Source: Lachnobacterium bovis
GTDB lineage: Bacteria; Bacillota; Clostridia; Lachnospirales; Lachnospiraceae
DNA length: 31,622 bases
Direction: 5' to 3'
Assembly: GCF_900111325.1 (NCBI RefSeq)
Contig: NZ_FOGW01000025.1
Span: forward strand, 1-31,622
Below are positions 1 through 7,942 of the stretch, piece after piece (position 1 is the first letter of the stretch; each line of letters begins with the position of its first letter). The notes under the pieces were generated by a model that worked only from the letters and a program-made list of their open reading frames with translations, was not told the DNA's origin and did not search any database. Both the position numbers and the translations under genes were made by a program.

Positions 1-313
1 AGTATCAACATGCGAATTATAGAACTGCTTTAAAGGAACATGGAATTATTCAATCTATGTCTCGAAAAGGTAACTGCTATGATAATTGTATTATGGAGAC
101 ATTCTTTGGAAGATTAAAAAATGAGATGTATTATGGCTATGAGAAAGACTATGCTTCTTTTGAAGACTTTTCAAAAGCGATTGAAGAATATATAGATTAC
201 TACAATAACAAAAGAATTCAGGCAAAAACAAAATGGATGCCACCTGTACAATACAGGATAGCATCCATGTGTTCCGCCTAGTTCATAAATATGTGTCCAG
301 GATTCTGGGTACA
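1..313 (+). mobile_element. Right end of an IS3-family insertion sequence
   Basis: The transposase reads toward the right and stops at 281. The segment around 294-313 (TGTCCAGGATTCTGGGTACA) ends in CA, as IS3 terminal repeats do, and its reverse complement would begin with TG. Six bases later an hsdS reading frame resumes. The boundary at 313 is inferred, because the left end and the target duplication are outside the window. Confidence 0.55.
3..281 (+). CDS. IS3-family transposase (OrfB/InsK-like), C-terminal part only
   Basis: The frame is open from the left window edge to a TAG stop at 279-281, so the gene begins outside the window and the ATG at 57 is internal. The visible part is the end of the DDE integrase core. 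It contains SRKGNCYDNCIMETFFGRLK, whose Glu is the last catalytic acid, followed by the usual IS3 tail with YYNNKRIQ and PPVQYR. The protein would cut and join DNA ends during transposition of its own element. The stop is followed within about 30 bases by the presumed right end of the element. Subgroup and completeness cannot be judged from this fragment. Confidence 0.9.
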   Translation, partial: YQHANYRTALKEHGIIQSMSRKGNCYDNCIMETFFGRLKNEMYYGYEKDYASFEDFSKAIEEYIDYYNNKRIQAKTKWMPPVQYRIASMCSA

Positions 314-318
314 TATCA

Positions 319-387
319 GAGCAGAAGAAAATCGGTAGCTATTTTACAGAGATTGACAACCTTATCACCCTTCATCGGCGTGTGTAA
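319..387 (+). pseudogene. 3' remnant of a second hsdS gene (truncated by the IS)
   Basis: Reading from 319 gives EQKKIGSYFTEIDNLITLH followed by RRV and a stop at 385-387. It matches the conserved helix region of the intact HsdS nearby (EQQKIGEYIESLDNLITLHQRK). Positions 353-376 are identical, in inverted orientation, to 5229-5252 and 5817-5840. Only about 22 codons remain; the IS3 element occupies the place of everything upstream. It lies directly before the tyrosine recombinase, where switchable type I systems keep silent hsdS copies. It is not expected to make a working protein. Confidence 0.8.
353..376 (+). repeat. 24-bp inverted repeat shared with both halves of hsdS
   Basis: This segment of the hsdS remnant is exactly the reverse complement of 5229-5252 and of 5817-5840 within the intact hsdS. 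It encodes the DNLITLH helix region. Placed in opposite orientation on either side of a recombinase gene, it could serve as a crossover site for inversion. Confidence 0.85.
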
Positions 388-412
388 AACATTCTGAAAG
401 GAGCACTTATAT

Positions 413-1348
413 ATGCATACAACGACAGTAAATAAATCACACATGTTATTTTGTGAATATTATAAACAATGGATTTCTGTATATAAAGAAGGTGCAATAC
501 GTCCTGTAACAATGAATAAATATTATATGACTTATCAGTGGTTAGTAAAACTTATACCAACCCTAATTGTCGGAGATCTTGATCGTATAACATATCAAAA
601 ATTGTTGAATGATTATGCACTTGAACACGAACGACAAACAACCATGGACTTTCACCATCACTTAAAATGTGCAATCTTAGATGCCGTAGATGAAGGGCTT
701 ATCCCCCATGATCCAACTAGAAAAGCTATCATAAAGGGCAAACAGCCCCGACAAAAGAAACCAAAATATCTTAATCAATACGAGCTTCATAAACTTTTAG
801 ATGACTTAAACTTGTCCGATCAAATAAATATGGATTGGTTAATTTTATTGATTGCCAAAACAGGAATGAGATTTTCAGAGGCTTTAGCACTAACTCCAAA
901 AGATTTTGATTTAAGACATCAATTAGTAATCGTTTCAAAGACATGGGATTACAAAGGCAACGGCGGTTTTCTTCCTACTAAAAATCAATCTTCTATTAGA
1001 AAAATACCACTTGATTGGCAAACCGTTATACAATTTGCTGAGTTAATAAAAAATCTGCCTGAAGATGAACCCATTTTTGTTCAGAAAAAAGTTTATAATT
1101 CAACGATAAATGATATTTTGGCTAGACACTGTAAAAATGTCAACATACCTATTATATCTGTACATGGATTACGACACACTCATGCTTCTATTCTTCTTTT
1201 TGCTGGTGTTTCAATAGCTAGTGTTGCACGAAGATTAGGTCATTCGAATATAACAACAACTCAAAAAACATATTTACATATAATTCAAGAACTTGAAAGT
1301 AAAGATATTGACATAATTATGAGGTCTTTATCAAATTTGAATTCATAA
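413..1348 (+). CDS. Tyrosine recombinase/integrase beside the type I system
   Basis: This 311-residue protein has the phage-integrase fold. An N-terminal core-binding domain (about 8-105) is followed by a catalytic domain with R153 (TGMRFSEAL), K190, H251 and R254 (HGLRHTHAS), H277 (RRLGHSNI) and the nucleophile Y287 (KTYLHI). All catalytic positions are present, so it is probably active. An AAAGGAG ribosome site lies 10 bases before the ATG. It is the only full gene on the plus strand. Recombinases of this size next to hsdS genes are known to invert or exchange specificity segments in streptococci and lactobacilli. Here the adjacent hsdS remnant and inverted repeats suggest the same role. 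A role as integrase of a larger island is the alternative. Confidence 0.88.
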   Translation: MHTTTVNKSHMLFCEYYKQWISVYKEGAIRPVTMNKYYMTYQWLVKLIPTLIVGDLDRITYQKLLNDYALEHERQTTMDFHHHLKCAILDAVDEGLIPHDPTRKAIIKGKQPRQKKPKYLNQYELHKLLDDLNLSDQINMDWLILLIAKTGMRFSEALALTPKDFDLRHQLVIVSKTWDYKGNGGFLPTKNQSSIRKIPLDWQTVIQFAELIKNLPEDEPIFVQKKVYNSTINDILARHCKNVNIPIISVHGLRHTHASILLFAGVSIASVARRLGHSNITTTQKTYLHIIQELESKDIDIIMRSLSNLNS

Positions 1349-1417
1349 CAAAAACACACGTCGATGATATATAATGTTAATAAATTTAATTGACAAATTC
1401 ACTATTACAAATAAAAA

Positions 1418-1451
1418 AGTCAAAGACTTGCATTACTGCAAATCTTTGGCT
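1418..1451 (-). terminator. Hairpin terminator overlapping the 3' end of the Fic gene
   Basis: Two 15-base arms (1418-1432 and 1437-1451, two mismatches) enclose a TTAC loop. On the minus strand the stem is followed by TTTTTTAT, so it should end the Fic transcript. The Fic stop codon lies in the loop. On the plus strand it may also stop recombinase transcription. Confidence 0.8.
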
Positions 1452-2041
1452 TTATATGTATAATATCCTTCATAATAATAACTATGATCAATGCCCTTCA
1501 TGTATACGTCTCTATTATTAATCTCAGAAGTTAACGCATTTTTTAAAATGTATTTTATTTCTAAATCTTTAATTGGACTTCTTTCCATTGCTTGAAGATA
1601 ATCTTCTTTGTCAACTAAGCTCCAGTCAACAACCTTTTGTATTTCTTTCTTCAAAATTAAATCCAACCAAATACGTGTGCTTCTCCCATTTCCTTCTCTA
1701 AAAGGATGTGCTACATTCATTTCGACATATTTTTCTATAATTTCATCAAAATTAGACTGAGGCATTTTTTCTATGTTCTCTAGAGCTGGTTTTAAATACA
1801 TTACAGGTGCAAAGCGAAAATTTCCCTTTGCTATATTCACAGTTCTAATTTTTCCAGCGAATTCATAAATTTCACCAAATAAAAAACTATGGATTTCTTG
1901 CAATGTTTTCCATGTTCCTGGTTCTAAATTATCCAATGAACCCGATTCAAAAAGTTCTAACGCCTTTTTTTTACTGATTCTTTCTTCTTCACGAGCTAAT
2001 TCTGTTGAATCTATTATACCAAGCTTATTTTCTAAGGTCAT
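1433..2041 (-). CDS. Fic/DOC-family protein
   Basis: This 202-residue protein carries a complete Fic motif, HPFREGNGRS, at 112-121, including the catalytic His and the GNGR loop. Fic enzymes transfer AMP or another nucleotide part to target proteins. The partner here is unknown. No clear inhibitory (S/T)xxxE(G/N) helix was found at either end, so any antitoxin may be separate or absent. A GAGGAGA ribosome site precedes the ATG. The gene sits between hsdR and the recombinase, has its own likely promoter, and ends in a terminator. Fic genes are often carried in type I restriction loci as accessory genes; whether this one acts as a toxin or in defence cannot be told. Confidence 0.88.
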   Translation of the reverse strand: MTLENKLGIIDSTELAREEERISKKKALELFESGSLDNLEPGTWKTLQEIHSFLFGEIYEFAGKIRTVNIAKGNFRFAPVMYLKPALENIEKMPQSNFDEIIEKYVEMNVAHPFREGNGRSTRIWLDLILKKEIQKVVDWSLVDKEDYLQAMERSPIKDLEIKYILKNALTSEINNRDVYMKGIDHSYYYEGYYTYKAKDLQ

Positions 2042-2089
2042 TTAATCCTACTCTCCTCAAGCATTAATTTATTTAACTAATATACTTTC

Positions 2090-2118
2090 AGTATATACTT
2101 TCTAAAATAAAACTTCAA
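2090..2118 (-). promoter_or_regulatory. Likely promoter of the Fic gene
   Basis: On the minus strand TTGAAG (2113-2118) and TATACT (2090-2095) are 17 bases apart, about 50 bases before the Fic start. The -10 region overlaps a short repeat (TATACTTTCAGTATATACTTT on the plus strand reads as two related halves) that could bind a regulator. Confidence 0.5.
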
Positions 2119-2156
2119 ATATAAATATTATTATAGAAAAATTTATAAAAAGAAGT

Positions 2157-5120
2157 TTATCTAGCAATATAATGAATAATAATAGGCATCAACTCTTCTT
2201 TGAACTCTCTTACAAGTTCTCTATTAAACTTAAATTTTGGCAAAGCATTCTCTGTAGCTTCTTTATACGCAGAATAATCCACACTTTCTCTAAGTTTATT
2301 TGCATTTGCAAGTTCTCCATCTTTATAATTATATGCCTCATATTTAACATCTTCATAATTAATAAACCATTTTTTTGCAAATTTTTCTAACTCATTATCA
2401 ATTGCAGAACATCTCATTTTATTAATTATTTCAGATACATCTGAGCCAACAAATTTTTTCTTATCTTTTTCAATTTCATCGAGCACTTGCATAAAAATAC
2501 TACTTAAACCAGGATTATCTTTTCCTAATTCATCAGCCATTTCACGGAACTCAGATATTTTTTGTTCAAATTTTGTTTCATCGAATTCTACATCTTCAGA
2601 ATCTAACATTTCAACAAAGCCTTGTAATAACTCAACAATATATTCAAAATCTATTTTAAACTTATCGTATGCAACAAGTTCATAATCATCTGTAATAACT
2701 ACTGGCTCATCAGAATTATCTACAGGATCTTCTTTTAATAATTCAACAATATTTTTGTACTCTGCTGCATAGTCTTCATAATCTTCTTGACTAAAACCAA
2801 AATCATCCATCATTGAAGGATCATAATTTGAGAACGACTTCAAATGTGCATAATCATGATCTAAGTCTCTGAATAATTTAACAAATGTTGTCATTTGTTT
2901 TTTAGACAGATTGATTGCATCTGCTGGTGTTGGTGCAAAAGTTCTAATTGTTTTTAAGGAACGATTAAAATTTTCAAGAACAGTATCCCAATCCTCTGCA
3001 ATTGCCTTACCAAATCCTCCTTTAGAATATAAAACTAATGCATCGTTTATACATTTTTTATACTCTTTTGGAGTACGGAACGTAACGATCTGCCCGTATC
3101 GTTTTTTTTCATTAAATAATCTATTAGTACGAGAAAATGCTTGAATAAGTCCCTGTGGACTCATTGGAGTTCTGTCTATAAACAAAGTCGACAAACAAGG
3201 TGCATCAAATCCTGTTAGCAATCGATCTACTACTATTACCAAATCGATTTGCTGCGATCTATCAAGATAACGTTTTTCTTTTCTTGCTAAACGCTCATTT
3301 AAATTTCTATTATATGACTCTATTGCTTCTAATTTGTATTTTGTTCCAAACATATCATTATAATATTTTAACATTCGAGTCATTGCATCTTGATTTTCTT
3401 TTGACGATTCATCGTTTTCTGAAATTGAATACGTAATCGCAATCTTTGGAAAATCCGGCAACGTACGTACAATTTCTTCATCAATCTTAAGTTCATCTTC
3501 TCCATTTTTGATTTTCATAATCATATCATAATATCGTTGAGCCGATGCAATTGAATCAACTGTTAGCATTGCTTCAAAGGATTCTCCTCTACCATTCTGA
3601 ACTCCTAACTTTACAGCAGATTTATTAAGAATAATCTCTAAAACATTTCTCATATGACCTTCACTATGATAATATGTATCTGCATCATCAGCCTTAAGAT
3701 CCTTTGGCCCAAGATTTTCAACATTAAATCCTAATACTGCCCTATCATGAATAGCTTCCTTAATTGTATAACTATGTAAACAAGGACCATACAATTCTTC
3801 TGTTGTCTGCGCAAGATCACCCATTTGATCATATTTATTTTCTTCAAATATCGGTGTACCTGTAAATCCAAACCAAATAGAATTACTAAAAAATCTCTCA
3901 ATGTCTCTCTTAGTTTGTGGCGTAACAGCTCTATGACATTCATCAACAACAAACGCTACTTTTAAAGAACGTATTTTATTATATGCTCTCGTACCTTCTT
4001 GTAATCTCTTATTGATCATGACTTGCATTTTCTGGCGAGTCGTAACGATCATCTGACGGTTACCATCTGCTAATTTTTTTACAAGGCTTCCAACATCTTC
4101 CGTATCATCAACTTCAATCGTATCATTATCTGCATAAGACTGAAAAGCTCCTTTAGTCTGTAAATCAAGATCTTTTCTGTCTATCAAAAAAACTGTTTTT
4201 TCTATTGATGGAATATCCATCAATAGATTTCTTGTTGCCTTATATGATGTCATAGTTTTTCCTGAACCTGTAGTGTGCCATATGAAACCAGATTTACCAG
4301 ATTTTGACGCTGTTCTCATTGCTTCAATAGCATGAATCTGATATGGTCGAAGAATCAACAGTTTTCTTTTTTCATTATCTAAAACTGTGTATTTTGTTAC
4401 CATTTCATGTGCCTGAGGTATACGTAAAACATCTTGTGCAAATTGTAAATAATCTCCAACTGGTTCATTTTTTTCATCAAGCCATCCTGTAAGAAATGTC
4501 TTGCTTAATTCTGTATCCCGAGCAGCAGAAAAATACTTAGTATCAACCGCATTACTTACAACAAACATCTGTACATTTGAAAAAATTCCACGAAATTTTC
4601 CTTCAGCAATATATTTTTTTATCTGTCTATAACCATCAAGATACGCATGCTCCTTGTTTTTTAATTCAATATGAATCATAGGAATACCATTTATCAAAAG
4701 TGTAACATCAAATCTTCTGTTCCTGCTTCCTATGTTTTCTTCATCCTTGAATGCCTGATATTGATTTATTACTTCATATACACTAGAACCACCCGCAATA
4801 TGCTCATTATTCATAACGATTAAATGAAGTGTTTCGTTTCCACGTTGAACATGCACGTATACTTTTCCATTTTCACCTACCAACCATTTGCCCGCATCAT
4901 AAAAAGATGCATGCGACAAATCGTTCTTTATCTTGGCAAATTCTGATTCACTTAACGGGATATCATTAAGTTTTGCTTTATTATTCTGTTCAAGAATATA
5001 TTTAAAATTCTTCCAAATATCGTCTTCTGTTTTTATGTCAGGACGATATGTCCATTGAGAATCTTCGCTACAAAGCTGATCTATCAATTTTTGCTCTAAT
5101 ATAGCTTCTAACTCTGCCAT
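2157..5120 (-). CDS. hsdR: Type I restriction enzyme, R (endonuclease/translocase) subunit
   Basis: HsdR cuts unmodified DNA after ATP-driven translocation in complex with HsdM and HsdS. The 987-residue protein has a PD-(D/E)xK nuclease region near residues 136-156 (RRFDVTLLINGIPMIHIELK, with D138, E152 and K154). Superfamily 2 motor motifs follow: Walker A GSGKT (285-289), DECH (393-396), TGTP (420-423), then RLLTGFDAP and QAFSRTNR further on. The C-terminal part is acidic and helical, as usual for the HsdM-contact region. Length and motif order are normal and no frame break is seen. The ATG follows a GGAGGT site. It lies 34 bases after hsdS, so it is probably co-transcribed with hsdM and hsdS. 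Confidence 0.96.
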   Translation of the reverse strand: MAELEAILEQKLIDQLCSEDSQWTYRPDIKTEDDIWKNFKYILEQNNKAKLNDIPLSESEFAKIKNDLSHASFYDAGKWLVGENGKVYVHVQRGNETLHLIVMNNEHIAGGSSVYEVINQYQAFKDEENIGSRNRRFDVTLLINGIPMIHIELKNKEHAYLDGYRQIKKYIAEGKFRGIFSNVQMFVVSNAVDTKYFSAARDTELSKTFLTGWLDEKNEPVGDYLQFAQDVLRIPQAHEMVTKYTVLDNEKRKLLILRPYQIHAIEAMRTASKSGKSGFIWHTTGSGKTMTSYKATRNLLMDIPSIEKTVFLIDRKDLDLQTKGAFQSYADNDTIEVDDTEDVGSLVKKLADGNRQMIVTTRQKMQVMINKRLQEGTRAYNKIRSLKVAFVVDECHRAVTPQTKRDIERFFSNSIWFGFTGTPIFEENKYDQMGDLAQTTEELYGPCLHSYTIKEAIHDRAVLGFNVENLGPKDLKADDADTYYHSEGHMRNVLEIILNKSAVKLGVQNGRGESFEAMLTVDSIASAQRYYDMIMKIKNGEDELKIDEEIVRTLPDFPKIAITYSISENDESSKENQDAMTRMLKYYNDMFGTKYKLEAIESYNRNLNERLARKEKRYLDRSQQIDLVIVVDRLLTGFDAPCLSTLFIDRTPMSPQGLIQAFSRTNRLFNEKKRYGQIVTFRTPKEYKKCINDALVLYSKGGFGKAIAEDWDTVLENFNRSLKTIRTFAPTPADAINLSKKQMTTFVKLFRDLDHDYAHLKSFSNYDPSMMDDFGFSQEDYEDYAAEYKNIVELLKEDPVDNSDEPVVITDDYELVAYDKFKIDFEYIVELLQGFVEMLDSEDVEFDETKFEQKISEFREMADELGKDNPGLSSIFMQVLDEIEKDKKKFVGSDVSEIINKMRCSAIDNELEKFAKKWFINYEDVKYEAYNYKDGELANANKLRESVDYSAYKEATENALPKFKFNRELVREFKEELMPIIIHYIAR

Positions 5121-5154
5121 ACCACTTTTACCTCCAATATTTAAACACTAAAAA

Positions 5155-6342
5155 TTATTTCTTTTTTCTTGGAAACATATTTTGTAGCATATATTTTTTT
5201 ACTTCTTTTAAATTATCACACTTGCGCTGATGAAGGGTGATAAGGTTGTCAAGTGACTCAATGTACTCACCGATTTTCTGCTGTTCCTCATATGATGGGA
5301 CGGGAATCATAATCGTTTTCATCCCCGCGATATCTATACTTTTTCCATCTCTGATCCCATACACATGAGGCTTCAACAGAACATCTATAAAGCGTCTTGA
5401 TCTAAAGAATGGATAGTAGAATCTACTATCGGTGTTATTCCCGTGAAAAGTATGATATGCAGGGCTTATGATGCCATCAGAGTTTGCCTTTTCTAGTCCC
5501 CCTTCGAAGGATCTAAGGTGTACAATAAAGTCATTTTTCTTGACCATTTTGTATCCAGGTAAACTGTTTTTATCATATTGTAAGGATCTATCAGATTCCT
5601 CTCTTAAAATTGTTCCGCCCCCCTGTATTATAGTCAGTGGTGGAAGCTCTTCATGCTTCTTTTCTGAGTACTCTTCGAAGACATCAGAAAACTTACGCTG
5701 TTCCCAAGGATCAGTAAATCCTGAAAAACGAATTTCTGGAACATTTTCACCTTTTTTTGGAAACATTTTTTGAAGCATATATTTTTTTAAAGTTTTTGTC
5801 TCATCACACTTACGCTGATGAAGGGTGATAAGGTTGTCAAGCTTTGCAAAATACTCCGCAATTATATTTTGCTCATCTACTGAAGGCATATAAAATTGTA
5901 TGGTTGACAATGCAGGATATTTCAAGTTCCATGTATCCGAGGTTAATCCCTGTGACCAACGTTGGAATATTTGTAAAGTAGATTCTTTTTTAAATAGTTC
6001 CATAAAAAACTTACCGTTTGCCTCTTTTGTGGGAATGAGCACAGTGTATGCAGGGCTTACTATTCCGTCATATTCAGAGTTTCCCACGGCGCCCTGCCAC
6101 ATTCTCATGGAATTATATGGAACATCTCCTTTTCTCACAATTTTATAATTGCTTTTATCTTCAGATGCTGTATTTCTTTTATCTGAATCAGCTTGTCGAA
6201 TCACTCCGTTGCCTATTGTTACGGATAGTAATTCTTCATCACCATTAGCTCTTTCGCTTCTCTCTTTAAATACTTCTCCTAACTTACGCTGTTCCCAAGG
6301 ATCAGTAAATCCTTTAAATCTAATATTAGGTGTTTTGTCCAT
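5155..6342 (-). CDS. hsdS: Type I restriction enzyme, S (specificity) subunit
   Basis: HsdS sets the DNA sequence recognised by the methylase and nuclease complex. It has two target-recognition domains. Each begins with RF(K/S)GFTDPWEQRK (near residues 9 and 206) and each ends with LDNLITLHQRK(C)D plus a long helix ending KKYMLQ(K/N)MFP. The DNA of these borders is almost identical in the two halves, which gives exact repeats inside the gene. I chose the ATG at 6342, seven bases after a GAGGAGG site; a GTG three bases earlier (6345) is possible and would overlap the hsdM stop. The 395-residue length is typical. The two variable domains differ, so a split, asymmetric recognition site is expected. 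It is probably the current expressed form of a formerly switchable gene. Confidence 0.95.
   Translation of the reverse strand: MDKTPNIRFKGFTDPWEQRKLGEVFKERSERANGDEELLSVTIGNGVIRQADSDKRNTASEDKSNYKIVRKGDVPYNSMRMWQGAVGNSEYDGIVSPAYTVLIPTKEANGKFFMELFKKESTLQIFQRWSQGLTSDTWNLKYPALSTIQFYMPSVDEQNIIAEYFAKLDNLITLHQRKCDETKTLKKYMLQKMFPKKGENVPEIRFSGFTDPWEQRKFSDVFEEYSEKKHEELPPLTIIQGGGTILREESDRSLQYDKNSLPGYKMVKKNDFIVHLRSFEGGLEKANSDGIISPAYHTFHGNNTDSRFYYPFFRSRRFIDVLLKPHVYGIRDGKSIDIAGMKTIMIPVPSYEEQQKIGEYIESLDNLITLHQRKCDNLKEVKKYMLQNMFPRKKK
5221..5253 (-). repeat. 33-bp hsdS repeat, C-terminal copy
   Basis: Same as 5809-5841 except for one base. It encodes the LDNLITLHQRK helix at the end of the second target-recognition domain. 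Positions 5229-5252 also match 353-376 in inverted orientation. Confidence 0.9.
5691..5722 (-). repeat. 32-bp exact repeat at the start of the second recognition domain
   Basis: Identical to 6282-6313. It encodes GFTDPWEQRK(F/L) at the border of the recognition domain. Exact identity at the DNA level, in a gene whose variable parts differ completely, fits domain exchange by recombination. Confidence 0.9.
5809..5841 (-). repeat. 33-bp hsdS repeat, central copy
   Basis: One mismatch to 5221-5253. It lies at the end of the first recognition domain and encodes LDNLITLHQRK. Positions 5817-5840 are also an inverted match of 353-376. Confidence 0.9.
6282..6313 (-). repeat. 32-bp exact repeat at the start of the first recognition domain
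   Basis: Identical to 5691-5722. It lies close to the hsdS start, so crossing over here would replace the whole first recognition domain. Confidence 0.9.
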
Positions 6343-6344
6343 CA

Positions 6345-7940
6345 CTACACCTCCTCAAATATATTCATGAAGCCTCGAACTGCTTCCTCTGCTTCTGATG
6401 AATTAAAAGTCAAATCAGATAGCATCTGCATTAATTGTGCATTACCTTCTTCTATTTTCTTATTTGTGTCTTTTATTTCCACTGTAAGACTCTTTAAATC
6501 AATTTCTTCTTCCTCTTCACTTGTATCTACATATCTTGGAATATTTAGGTTAAAATCATTTTCCTTAATATCTTCAAACGAAGCTAAATATGCCTGTTTC
6601 TCAACTGTTTCTCTATTATTGTAAAGTTCAATTACCTTATCGATATGTTCATCTTTCATAACATTTTGTTTCTTTTCTTTTTCAAAAAGATTTGAAGCAT
6701 CAATAAATAATACGTCTCTACCTTCTCTATGTTTCTTTAATACAATGATACATGTTGGAATTGATGTATTATAAAACATGTTAGAAGGCAATCCAATAAC
6801 TGCATATATTGATCCGTTTTCCAATAATATTTTTCTGATTGTACCTTCTGCTGCTCCCCTAAACAATACACCATGTGGTAATACAATAGCCATTGTTCCA
6901 GTTTGTTTTAAGTGGTAAAAACCATGAAGCAAGAATGCATAATCTGCTTTTGATTTTGGTGCAAGTTTGCCACCATAATCCATAAATCTTTCATCTTGTT
7001 TAAATCCCTCTGCTGCAGACCATTTTGCTGAATATGGTGGATTCATTGTTACTGCATCAAACTCTGTATCTTCGTTAGTTGGCCAATCTGCATCTAATGT
7101 ATCTCCATTTCTCAAATGTTGATTTTCTGGATGAACTCTATGAAGGAACATATTCATACGAGCAAGGTTATAAGTAGATGGCATTAATTCTTGTCCATAA
7201 TACTTAATGTAATCTGGTTCATTAGAATAATTTCTACAGCTAAGCATAAGAGAACCTGAACCCATACAAGGATCATACACTTGTAATCCTTTCTTATCTT
7301 CTTGTCCATTCATAGCAATTCTACATAAAATCTGTGCTGGACCATGTGGTGTATAGAATTCACCAGCTTTTTTACCTGTTTCAGATGCAAACTGTCCAAT
7401 CAAATATTCATATGCATTACCAAGCACATCTCCTTCTGCATGAATTAAATCTGCACCATCAAGTACTTTAATAACATTTGCAATTGTTGCACTTTGTTTT
7501 AAATCGCCAGTACCAAGTCTATTAGAATACAAGTCTACATCTGCAAATAAACCGTTAAACAATTCATCAGATTCTTGAATACGATTAAAAGCTGCTTGTA
7601 ATTTTTCTCTATTGAAACGATTTTCTTTAGCATCTCTTAAAATACTTACATATGTCATATCTGGTTCAAGAGTATAATGCATTGATTCTTTTAATTCATC
7701 TAATAAATCTTTTGCATCTGGTGTTTTTAAAATTTCTTCATATTGTTCTTGTGCTTCCTCTAAACTATCAGGCATTGTGTCATTTAGAAGATCATATACC
7801 CTTGCTAAATATGAGTCTGATAAATATTTATAAAATACAAGTCCTAACAAATATGTCTTATATTCGTTTGCATCCATTTTACCTCGAAGCTCATCTGCTC
7901 CGCTCCATAATACCTGTAATAAATCCTTACTATCTGCCAT
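6345..7940 (-). CDS. hsdM: Type I restriction enzyme, M (adenine methylase) subunit
   Basis: HsdM is an N6-adenine DNA methyltransferase that works with HsdS to protect host DNA and is the core of the restriction complex. The 531-residue protein has the helical HsdM N-terminal domain (about 6-150), then GEFYTP (193-198), the SAM-binding motif DPCMGSGS (223-230) and the catalytic NPPY (300-303). An acidic stretch near the C-terminus precedes a helical tail of the kind that contacts HsdS. A GAGGAGG site precedes the ATG. It starts 2 bases after the half-HsdS gene and its stop runs into the hsdS ribosome site and start, which indicates translational coupling. Length and motifs are normal. Confidence 0.97.
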   Translation of the reverse strand: MADSKDLLQVLWSGADELRGKMDANEYKTYLLGLVFYKYLSDSYLARVYDLLNDTMPDSLEEAQEQYEEILKTPDAKDLLDELKESMHYTLEPDMTYVSILRDAKENRFNREKLQAAFNRIQESDELFNGLFADVDLYSNRLGTGDLKQSATIANVIKVLDGADLIHAEGDVLGNAYEYLIGQFASETGKKAGEFYTPHGPAQILCRIAMNGQEDKKGLQVYDPCMGSGSLMLSCRNYSNEPDYIKYYGQELMPSTYNLARMNMFLHRVHPENQHLRNGDTLDADWPTNEDTEFDAVTMNPPYSAKWSAAEGFKQDERFMDYGGKLAPKSKADYAFLLHGFYHLKQTGTMAIVLPHGVLFRGAAEGTIRKILLENGSIYAVIGLPSNMFYNTSIPTCIIVLKKHREGRDVLFIDASNLFEKEKKQNVMKDEHIDKVIELYNNRETVEKQAYLASFEDIKENDFNLNIPRYVDTSEEEEEIDLKSLTVEIKDTNKKIEEGNAQLMQMLSDLTFNSSEAEEAVRGFMNIFEEV

Positions 7941-7942
7941 TT

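Noticed and set aside
6345..6345. GTG 6345 as the hsdS start
   Set aside because: Spacing from the GAGGAGG site is only about 4 bases, whereas ATG 6342 has 7.
5468..6370. Plus-strand frames opposite hsdS
   Set aside because: They are shadows of hsdS with no start signals and composition typical of antisense.
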